The translations under genes were made by a program, and so were the position numbers. From contig JAWXCH010000266.1 of assembly GCA_034440595.1 (NCBI GenBank), forward strand, positions 1-17,679: DNA of 17,679 bases, read 5' to 3'. Source of the stretch: JAWXCH01 sp034440595 (GTDB lineage: Bacteria; Planctomycetota; Planctomycetia; Pirellulales; JALHPA01). The notes beneath the pieces are model-generated. The model made no database searches and was not told the DNA's origin. It saw only the letters and a list, made by a program, of their open reading frames with translations. This document shows positions 1-5,535 of this stretch, in pieces; within the stretch, counting starts at the first letter, position 1; each line of letters begins with the position of its first letter.

Positions 1-1
1 G

Positions 2-454
2 GGCTGGGGATGGGGAGGGTGGGGTTGGAGAGGATGGGGATTTCGCGGCTGGGGATTTGGTGGATGGGGTGTCGGTAGATGGGGTATCGGCGGCTGGGGC
101 TGGAGTGGCTGGGGACGAACTGCACTCATCGGCGGGCTGTATGGCCGAGGACTGTATTCACAGTACAGCGCCGGCCCGCGCTACAACAATTTTCGCGGCT
201 ACTACCGACCCTGGTACGTTCCCTACGGCTACGGTTACGGCTGGGGATATCGCTACCCATTCTCGTACTACGCTCCGCCGTACTACTACCGCTACCGATA
301 CGCGGGGCTGTACGCACCCTGGTACACCTACGCACCCTACCTGCCGCAGACGATCTATTCTGACCTGCCGCGTAGCACGATTTCGATCTTCAACGTCCGA
401 GAAGTGAGCGGTCGCACGGTTGAATCGCAATTCGGCGGCTGTTTTTCCTGGTAG
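2..454 (+). CDS. Gly/Trp- and Tyr-rich low-complexity protein, 5'-truncated by window edge
   Basis: The frame is open from the first bases and ends at TAG 452-454, giving 150 residues with no start inside the window, so this is the C-terminal part of a longer gene. The first ~38 residues are almost pure Gly-Trp (GWG, RGW, GGW units). The next ~55 residues are rich in Tyr, Pro and Arg (for example YGYGYGWGYRYPF and YAPPYYYRYRYAGLY). An ordinary tail (LPRSTISIFNVREVSGRTVE) follows and ends in FGGCFSW. The strict alternation and the normal-looking end argue that the frame is real. No catalytic domain is visible and I do not recognise the family. Aromatic Gly/Tyr-rich tails of this sort are common in exported or surface proteins of planctomycetes, so a cell-envelope role is a guess only. 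A hairpin repeat begins 25 bp after the stop. Confidence 0.65.
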   Translation, partial: GWGWGGWGWRGWGFRGWGFGGWGVGRWGIGGWGWSGWGRTALIGGLYGRGLYSQYSAGPRYNNFRGYYRPWYVPYGYGYGWGYRYPFSYYAPPYYYRYRYAGLYAPWYTYAPYLPQTIYSDLPRSTISIFNVREVSGRTVESQFGGCFSW

Positions 455-479
455 AGCAGTGATACCACAAGATGATCGT

Positions 480-545
480 ATCAGCCGCAACGCGCTAGCG
501 TCCGGTTCGCTTGGAAAAACCGGGGGCTAGCGCCCTTCGGCTGAT
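480..545. repeat. Three-stem interrupted hairpin repeat containing GCTAGC
   Basis: Three nested perfect inverted repeats share one axis: ATCAGCCG 480-487 with CGGCTGAT 538-545, GCGCTAG 492-498 with CTAGCGC 527-533, and CCGGTT 502-507 with AACCGG 518-523. The result is one long interrupted stem-loop just downstream of the Gly/Trp-rich gene. It has the form of a dispersed REP-type element. It may also protect the 3' end of the upstream mRNA, but no T tract follows, so it is not a classic terminator. Confidence 0.6.
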
Positions 546-680
546 GCCGCAAACCCGAAATTGCAGTTGGAAGTTCGCAGCATGCGGTTTTTTGTTGGTA
601 GAGGGGGCGTAGTTGTGTCGAAGTAGAGAAAAAGGCCTATTCTGGCCACCTGTTTATCAGGTCATTTTCTCTTCATTGCG

Positions 681-995
681 GTGCCAGACATGGGAAATTG
701 CGTTCCAACCGCACAGCAAAATACATCTCGATCACGCTATCGCCAGATGTGCCAAGCAGCAGTGCTAGCACTGCTGCTAGTCGCTAGCTTTGCACAGAGA
801 GTGTCGTCGGTCTCTGCCGCGCCCCCGGTGCAGCGGTATCTAATCCTGCAGAACCAGCCGCGCGGCGTGGGCACACCCATGGCGGCAGGAGGCTATGCCT
901 ATGGATGGTTTGGCGCGGCGTATCGGTCGCACCATCAGGCCCATCGCGGGTACTACGGTGATACGTACATCTGGCGCGGGCAGCTTGCGCCATAA
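681..995 (+). CDS. Small secreted protein, signal peptide plus Gly/Tyr/His-rich mature part
   Basis: A short ORF with three possible starts: GTG 681, ATG 690 and ATG 747. The third begins MCQAAVLALLLVASFAQ, a good Sec signal peptide that would be cleaved after VSSVSA. The longer forms only add a polar leader, so 747 is plausible, but no clear Shine-Dalgarno decides it. The mature part is about 58 residues, begins APPVQRYL and contains a GGYAYGWFGA segment, then HHQAHRGYYGDTYIWR. I do not recognise a named family. The Gly/Tyr/Trp flavour resembles the truncated protein upstream, so the two may belong to a related envelope protein group (inference). The signal-peptide core is encoded by a 24-bp perfect palindrome (755-778). 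A hairpin terminator region shared with the convergent HdeD-like gene lies immediately after the stop. Confidence 0.6.
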   Translation: MPDMGNCVPTAQQNTSRSRYRQMCQAAVLALLLVASFAQRVSSVSAAPPVQRYLILQNQPRGVGTPMAAGGYAYGWFGAAYRSHHQAHRGYYGDTYIWRGQLAP

Positions 996-1038
996 ACAAA
1001 AAAACCGCTGAAGGCACCGTTCGGCAACCTCCAGCGGT
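996..1038 (-). terminator. Rho-independent terminator for the HdeD-like gene, between convergent genes
   Basis: ACCGCTG 1004-1010 pairs with CAGCGGT 1032-1038, with three more pairs after one mismatch. Read on the minus strand the stem is followed by an almost pure T run (complement of 996-1003), so it should terminate transcription of the minus-strand gene ending at 1089. On the plus strand only a weak T-rich tail follows, so it may partly serve the small secreted protein as well. Confidence 0.75.
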
Positions 1039-1088
1039 CTGTTCTGATTTAATTCATTCAGCAAGCTGCTGAAGTGTGCAATTCAATT

Positions 1089-1676
1089 CTATGTGGCCAG
1101 CGTCTTGTGTACGCCGCGCATGCCAAATCCGACCATCAGCAGCGACACGCCGTAGATAATCATTTCGACGGAGATCAAGGTTCCGATGACCCACAGTGAC
1201 GATTCGGGCCATTCGTTAATGATCATCAGGCCTAAAATCACCGACAAGATCGCACCAAAAAGTACGGCTCCCCAACTGGCATGCGATCGCATTTGAAACG
1301 CCATGATCATGCGCAAAATGCCGCTGGCGAGAAACGCACAGCCGATCAAAAACGTCAATGTGAGCATAGCCTGAAGCGGTGCAGAGACTGCCCAGGCACC
1401 GGCAACGATGTATAGGATACCGATCAGCATTTCCAGAATCAGGCCATTTCCAAGCCGCGACTTGAAAGCGTGAAAGAACTCCACCACGCCACCGATGATC
1501 AGCAGGATGCCAAAATACAGCGTGAACAGTTCACTTACCGCGGTTGCCATACCCAGGCCGATCATGCCCAGCAAAGTGAAGACGAATCCGGCGGCGACGA
1601 GCCAGCCCCACTTGCCACTGATTTGTTTTGCAAAACTACCAGCACCTGGCATGGCACTCTGAACGGTCGATTCCAT
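1089..1676 (-). CDS. HdeD family (DUF308) membrane protein
   Basis: 195 residues with a soluble N-terminus of about 20 residues (to SGKWGWL) followed by six hydrophobic segments in three hairpin pairs. This is the layout of HdeD/DUF308 proteins, small inner-membrane proteins linked to acid resistance in Escherichia coli; the molecular role of the wider family is not settled. Recognisable family traits are the Trp at the start of the first helix, FGILLIIGGVVEFFHAF in the second helix, and GILYIVAGAWAVSAP in the third. The ATG at 1676 is preceded by AGGTGA at a short distance, a modest ribosome site. The gene stands alone, convergent with the small secreted protein and with a good terminator after its stop. 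The family call rests on topology and motifs seen by eye. Confidence 0.85.
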   Translation of the reverse strand: MESTVQSAMPGAGSFAKQISGKWGWLVAAGFVFTLLGMIGLGMATAVSELFTLYFGILLIIGGVVEFFHAFKSRLGNGLILEMLIGILYIVAGAWAVSAPLQAMLTLTFLIGCAFLASGILRMIMAFQMRSHASWGAVLFGAILSVILGLMIINEWPESSLWVIGTLISVEMIIYGVSLLMVGFGMRGVHKTLAT

Positions 1677-1978
1677 AAGTCACCTGACGGTAAGAAAAAA
1701 CGTTGGGTACGAACTTCTAAAATCATAGCACGCAGCTTAGCGGCGGATTGCCGCAACGACCATCGCAATCGTCAAAATCCGAACGACCGTATCTCGGCAT
1801 ATCGGATTGCTGATCTGGACTTTGCGGGTGGATTGTTTCATGCCTTGAAGCGAGTTTCTAACGGTCTCTAGCAAAGCGTCGCCTCAACGAGCCGATCCAG
1901 AATGGTGCGCCGCAGGCATCATTGATTTGCTGAAAACGCCTGGCATAGGTTTTGATAGCAGGCCTAAAAGGCCGTCTC
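1677..1978. other. Spacer upstream of the HdeD-like gene; no convincing gene
   Basis: About 300 bp without a supported gene. A 34-codon minus-strand ORF (1737-1841, beginning MKQSTRK with a hydrophobic end) is the only reading frame of note and lacks a well-spaced ribosome site. A small GGCC-TAAAA-region hairpin occurs at 1961-1973. The HdeD-like promoter presumably lies here but no clear -35/-10 pair was identified. Confidence 0.5.
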
Positions 1979-2066
1979 TGTCAGCCCGTGGGTGGAGCGA
2001 GCGCAGCGAGCGGAACCCCGGGTTTCCGGTCCAGAATCAATCTTCGGCCCTGAAGGGGACGGTTGG
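1979..2066. repeat. GC-rich dispersed-type repeat block
   Basis: A compact GC-rich block holds CAGCCCGTGGGT, then GAGCGAGCGCAGCGAGCG, then GGAACCCCGGG, where CCCGTGGGT can pair imperfectly with the later ACCCCGGG. It is followed by CTTCGGCCCTGAAG, a short hairpin. This composition and the broken-hairpin form match interspersed REP-like repeats of planctomycete genomes. There is only one copy in the window, so the repeat status is inferred. Confidence 0.45.
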
Positions 2067-2243
2067 GCACGCAACGGAGCAGGAACACTGAGGTATATGG
2101 GACTATTTGCCATTCAAAACCTGCACAACTGCCCTTTGCACCAGACAACGCTCGCGGTACTATCTGGCCCCCTGTTGCAGTCAGGCGGCCCAGACGCTGC
2201 CGGCAGCAGGCGGATTGCGACCGCGTACGTTGAGGTAATCGGA

Positions 2244-2495
2244 ATGGGCTTCTTTGAATGGATTCGCGCCGGCGTGCGCCGCGCCGTGCTGCTAGGTGTG
2301 TCGGATGCAGTGACCGAGATCGGCACTCGCAGCGAGCATGAGGACTTTGGCCCCGCACTGGCAACTGCATTGCAGTCGGGCCTGCACATCGAATCCGACT
2401 CCAACAAGCTGCTGCCTGCCGCCGCTGGTGGCCCAGCGCGCAAGCGCCTGGGCAAATCGCTGGAAGAAATCCGCACGGCCGGGGCGAAGAGTTAG
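2244..2495 (+). CDS. Short hypothetical protein (83 aa)
   Basis: The chosen start, ATG 2244, gives an 83-residue protein beginning MGFFEWIRAGVRRAVLLG, containing SDAVTEIG and ending KRLGKSLEEIRTAGAKS. GAGG at 2232-2235, eight bases before the ATG, is a good ribosome site and decides this start. The frame stays open back to 1992, but that extension runs through a GC-rich repeat block and reads as non-protein-like. The mature sequence is balanced in composition, with an amphipathic N-terminal helix, a central region GPALATALQSGLHIESDSNKLLPAA, and a basic C-terminus. I do not recognise the family and see no metal or nucleotide motif. It has no operon partner; repeats flank it on both sides. Confidence 0.6.
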   Translation: MGFFEWIRAGVRRAVLLGVSDAVTEIGTRSEHEDFGPALATALQSGLHIESDSNKLLPAAAGGPARKRLGKSLEEIRTAGAKS

Positions 2496-2503
2496 GGCGC
2501 AAC

Positions 2504-2543
2504 GTGTGCCACTGGCGAGCATGAAAGATTGGGTGTGCCACTG
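2504..2543 (+). repeat. Two half-copies of the GTGTGCCACTGGC repeat
   Basis: GTGTGCCACTGGC at 2504-2516 and GTGTGCCACTG at 2533-2543 match one arm of the 24-bp hairpin element found complete at 2965, 14322, 14375 and 15151. The second arm is missing from both, so they look like decayed or partial copies just after the stop of the short hypothetical gene. Confidence 0.6.
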
Positions 2544-2614
2544 ACTCCGCCCATAGGAATCTACACATCCTTGCTAGCGCGCAAATTACTGAGAAAAACG
2601 CGGTTTGCACGAAA

Positions 2615-2843
2615 TACGCCGAAGGCGTTACATTCCATAGCCCCAGGTCGCGCAGCGCACCTGGGGTTAGCATTCCTATCCAACCGGTTACCACGAAGTG
2701 GTTAAATTCCTGCCGGGGTTTGTGCAAAACGCGATCCTATCTGCTTGTGTAACCGCTTCGCGGTAACCGTTTTATTTCTTTGTTAACCCAGGGTGCGCCG
2801 CTGCGCGTCGACTTTGACTGAGGTATGGAACGCCTTCGGCGTA
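2615..2843. repeat. Inverted pair of REP-type units
   Basis: Two three-hairpin units face each other. Unit 1 (2615-2705) has ACGCC-GAA-GGCGT, then CCCCAGGT 2641-2648 pairing with ACCTGGGG 2659-2666, then TTACCACGAAGTGGTTA. Unit 2 (2750-2843) carries the same parts in reverse order: TAACCGCTTCGCGGTAA, a CCCAGGGTGCGC block, and ACGCCTTCGGCGT 2830-2842. The same unit pattern recurs on both sides of the transposase at 4725-4815 and 5333-5421. The arrangement is like a bipartite REP pair (BIME) with no transposase between. Confidence 0.8.
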
Positions 2844-2964
2844 CTTTGCAAACTCGCCTATCTGCAATTCAACACCTTTCCGTAGTCGTCCAGCATTCAA
2901 ACATCCGCGTTACTGTCAGTGATTGGCGCGGCTGTAGTCGTTTATAGCGAACCTTTTGTCATTC

Positions 2965-2988
2965 GCACTGGCGGAGCCAGTGGCACAC
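2965..2988 (-). repeat. Hairpin repeat (GCACTGGC...GCCAGTGGCACAC)
   Basis: CACTGGC and GCCAGTG form a 7-bp stem with a three-base loop, followed by GCACAC. The copy differs from the one at 14375-14398 only in its loop bases (GGA for AAA). It lies just past the stop of the minus-strand phosphoesterase gene. Confidence 0.8.
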
Positions 2989-3003
2989 GGTCTTGGCTCT
3001 AAC

Positions 3004-4011
3004 TTAGCCGGCTGCGGCTTCCGCTTTCCAACCATAATTGACATACTCGCACTGCGAATCGCCGTTGTCGTACAGATTGACCAGTGCGTATCCCTCGTCA
3101 AACTGGTGGTACTTTCCCTCCCAGAATCCACCGCAGACGGCACCGTTGCAGTAGTATCGCGTGCCGAGGTACTGTGCAGTGTCCACCATGTGCATGTGCC
3201 CGCTCAGACAGACTTTGACGTTGCCGTGCTTGTGAAACAACGCAGTTAGTTTTGCCGCATCCAAATGCATCCAGGCACCGGGCACGTTCCAGTCGCTACC
3301 TTTTGCGTTGTCGCCATCTAGAAAGGCGGATACCGACAGGATCGGAATATGTGAAAGTACCAAGACCGGCGTCGTGGCAGGGGTGGCCGCCAGCTCTTTC
3401 GCCAGCCAATCGAGCTGCTCGTCGTCCAGTTTGGCCTGGTAAGCACGAAAGTGGATCGCCGCATGCGTGCTGTCCAACACAATGAATTTCCAACCAGCGC
3501 GCTCAAAGCCGTAGTACCGCTTGTCGAGTTTTAACGGCTCAAGCGCCCATTGCTTGCCAAACAGTGGATTGTTTCTGACGGCGGGCAGCGTGGCCTTTTT
3601 CCAGCCCCAGATGTCGTGATTGCCGATACACGCTTTCCAAGGAAGCGAGCACTCGGCTTTCAGAACGGCTTGCCACAGATCCCACTGCGTCTTAGTCCGC
3701 TCCAATGTCTGACTGAGGGCGTCCATAATGCAATCCCCGCCGAATAGAATCAGATCAACTGGATCGGCCTGTGCCTGAACGTGTCGCAAGCAGGCGGTCA
3801 TGCCGGCGGTGGCGCGCAATTCCGGTTGCACATGAACATCGGTGAGATGAGCAATTCTGAGGACTCGATTTGCTGGCTTGGACTGTCCGGCGGCAATAGG
3901 AGGAGCAGCGGTTGCGTCTGTTGCACCAATCAGACCGGCGACCGAAATTCCGGCCGTGGCACTGAGCAGATTCCGTCGCGATATTGTTTTGCTGTCGTCA
4001 CTCGATTGCAT
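3004..4011 (-). CDS. Tat-exported calcineurin-like metallophosphoesterase
   Basis: A 335-residue binuclear metal phosphohydrolase. All the family motifs are present: DVH (D58, H60), GGD (91-93), GNHD (130-133), SHIPI with H221, and GHMH (271-274). The N-terminus carries a twin-arginine signal (SRRNLL, residues 11-16) followed by a hydrophobic Ala/Gly stretch and ATAAPP, so the enzyme should be exported folded, with its metals. The start is placed at ATG 4011, because AGGGG lies about 7 bases upstream and this gives a normal Tat leader; the open frame runs 34 codons further upstream without protein character. The substrate is unknown; similar exported enzymes are phosphodiesterases or phosphatases. 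The gene is divergent from the DUF202 gene across a 179-bp spacer and ends beside a hairpin repeat. Confidence 0.92.
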   Translation of the reverse strand: MQSSDDSKTISRRNLLSATAGISVAGLIGATDATAAPPIAAGQSKPANRVLRIAHLTDVHVQPELRATAGMTACLRHVQAQADPVDLILFGGDCIMDALSQTLERTKTQWDLWQAVLKAECSLPWKACIGNHDIWGWKKATLPAVRNNPLFGKQWALEPLKLDKRYYGFERAGWKFIVLDSTHAAIHFRAYQAKLDDEQLDWLAKELAATPATTPVLVLSHIPILSVSAFLDGDNAKGSDWNVPGAWMHLDAAKLTALFHKHGNVKVCLSGHMHMVDTAQYLGTRYYCNGAVCGGFWEGKYHQFDEGYALVNLYDNGDSQCEYVNYGWKAEAAAG

Positions 4012-4190
4012 GTTTTTACCCCTGGTTGTGCACGACGGTGTAGCTGAGATTCGCTGGTTGCCATTATACTCAGCCGGGCACAGTAAGTTGACTACGAAAC
4101 CAGACGGCTGCAATCACCGCCGTATGCCGCTATACTGCACGCATCCGATGGGCAAGTCTCCAGCAATGCTAGTCTAACGGCGATACTGAC

Positions 4191-4589
4191 TTGAAGAACT
4201 CCACCACGCCACCGGTTGACAATTCGGCCTTGAATCTGCTCTACGCCGCCGAGCGCACGCTCTTGGCCTGGATCCGCACCGGGCTGGCCATGATGGGGTT
4301 CGGCTTTGTCGTCGCACGGTTCGGTCTGTTTCTCAATGAGCTGGCCAGGCATGACCTGATCAAGGTTACTTCCACCGGAGTCTCACTCTGGCTCGGGCTG
4401 CTGATGGTGCTGCTAGGAGTAGCGGTCAATGCCCTGGCCGCTGCCGAACATGTCCGTTTCTTGCGCCGGTTTGGCTTCGCCGAGACGAACTTCAAAGCCG
4501 TCTGGCGATTGGGCGTGATCGTCTCGATCGTGCTCTCACTGATCGGCACCGGCATGGCCGTGTATCTGTTTGTGGTGGAATACGCGTAG
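4191..4589 (+). CDS. DUF202 (YidH-type) small membrane protein
   Basis: A 132-residue protein carrying the DUF202 signature AAERTLLAWIRTGLAMMGFGF near the N-terminus, followed by two further transmembrane segments (LWLGLLMVLLGVAVNALAA and LGVIVSIVLSLIGTGMAVYLF). This is the usual three-helix layout; the function of the family is not known. The start is almost certainly TTG 4191: an in-frame stop (TAG 4170) lies just upstream, there is no ATG or GTG between, and the first internal Met falls inside the signature helix. No clear ribosome site precedes it. The gene is single, divergent from the phosphoesterase, and followed by repeats of the transposase unit. Confidence 0.88.
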   Translation: MKNSTTPPVDNSALNLLYAAERTLLAWIRTGLAMMGFGFVVARFGLFLNELARHDLIKVTSTGVSLWLGLLMVLLGVAVNALAAAEHVRFLRRFGFAETNFKAVWRLGVIVSIVLSLIGTGMAVYLFVVEYA

Positions 4590-4724
4590 GCAGCCGCTGA
4601 GAAGGCGAGATTGCATTAGTGGCGCATGTCCGATGATTTCAAACCTGTCACGCCCACGGCGATGCTCTGCCTAGCTCAAGGCCTCTGCTGTTACCTCGTA
4701 GTAACGCCGCTTCCTTTACGCCAC

Positions 4725-4815
4725 AGGCGTTGCACAACACAGCCCAACGGTCGACGCGCAGCGGCGCACCTTGGGTATGCATGTCAAACAATGCCGGTTA
4801 CCGCGAAGCGGTTAA
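4725..4815 (+). repeat. REP-type unit, on one side of the Y1 transposase
   Basis: In order: a TACGCC-AC-AGGCGTT hairpin, an imperfect CAGCCCAA...CACCTTGGGT hairpin with a GC-rich centre, and CCGGTTACCGCGAAGCGGTTAA with a CCGC-GAA-GCGG stem. It has the same order and spacing as the unit at 2615-2705 and is opposite in orientation to the unit at 5333-5421. The transposase reading frame ends 28 bp further on. Confidence 0.75.
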
Positions 4816-4842
4816 ACAAAATGCTGTTATGCTGTGCGGCCC

Positions 4843-5298
4843 TCAATCCCATACATATCGTTCATCGATTTCGACGCCGTACTTCTTGCAGAGCCGACGG
4901 AACTCGTCCTGAAAACTTTCCGTACGGTGGTGCTCTTCCTGGTTCGCGATGTAGTGCTGAAGCTGCTGGACATGACCGGGACTGATCGAAAAGGCTCCAT
5001 AACCACCTTGCCAATGGAAATCCGATAACGTCGAACTTTGCATCTTCATCCATTTGGATGAGTCCCGTTTCAATTCGCGGATTAAATCTGCGACGGAAAT
5101 GGCCTTGCCCAGCCGACAGAGGATATGCACATGATCTACCACGGCACCGATCTGCACCGCAGGGCATCCTTGCTCGCGGCAAATGCCGGCGAGGTATGCT
5201 TCTGTACCACGGCGAATCGTCTCCTCTTGTAGTAGCTCCTTACGTCCTTTGGTTGCGAAAACAATGTGCAAATAAATTTGCGTTAGTGATTGTGACAT
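4843..5298 (-). CDS. REP-associated Y1 tyrosine transposase (IS200/IS605-like)
   Basis: A 151-residue single-domain transposase. It begins MSQSLTQIYLHIVFATKGRK, typical of the Y1_Tnp family. The HUH metal-binding motif is H56-V57-H58 within VVDHVHILCRL. The catalytic tyrosine is expected at Y116 in QHYIANQEEHH. The C-terminal KKYGVEIDERYVWD is also typical. Such enzymes cut and rejoin single strands at hairpin ends. The start is set at ATG 5298: AAGG lies about 9 bases upstream, and the 20-codon extension to 5358 runs into a repeat. The gene lies between two inverted REP-type units (4725-4815 and 5333-5421), the arrangement known for RAYT genes, so it probably acts on these repeats. All motifs look intact and no disruption is seen. 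Confidence 0.93.
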   Translation of the reverse strand: MSQSLTQIYLHIVFATKGRKELLQEETIRRGTEAYLAGICREQGCPAVQIGAVVDHVHILCRLGKAISVADLIRELKRDSSKWMKMQSSTLSDFHWQGGYGAFSISPGHVQQLQHYIANQEEHHRTESFQDEFRRLCKKYGVEIDERYVWD

Positions 5299-5332
5299 GG
5301 AACTGCCCTTTTTTAGGTCATCAACGCATTGT

Positions 5333-5421
5333 TGAACCCCTGCGGGGTACTCGTTCACCGCCTACTCGAACCCCAGGTGCGCTGCGCGACCTGGGGCTGT
5401 GTTGTACAACGCCTGCGGCGT
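5333..5421 (-). repeat. REP-type unit, on the other side of the Y1 transposase
   Basis: In order: an ACCCC-TGC-GGGGT hairpin at 5336-5348, CCCCAGGT 5371-5378 pairing with ACCTGGGG 5389-5396, and ACGCC-TGC-GGCGT 5409-5421. The central 26 bp (5371-5396) are the exact reverse complement of 2641-2666, which shows the two units belong to one family. It lies upstream of the transposase start and could influence its expression. Confidence 0.8.
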
Positions 5422-5535
5422 ATCTCTTTAGCGCAGCAAAGCGTGGAACTCCAGTTTTATTCGCACCAGTATTTCACTCGCAAGGCAATTCTCGACTCAA
5501 AAATACGCGCGCAGAGTTGCGCAATAGCAGGCACG

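Noticed and set aside
1992..2243. Upstream extension of the short hypothetical protein
   Set aside because: The extension lies in a GC-rich repeat, and the good ribosome site is at ATG 2244.
1981..2727. Minus-strand frame of 248 codons
   Set aside because: It runs through two repeat blocks and across the short plus-strand gene; composition is Arg/Ser/Cys-rich noise and its first third is REP hairpin sequence.
4012..4113. Upstream extension of the phosphoesterase start
   Set aside because: It would bury the twin-arginine signal 34 residues inside the protein; ATG 4011 has a proper ribosome site.
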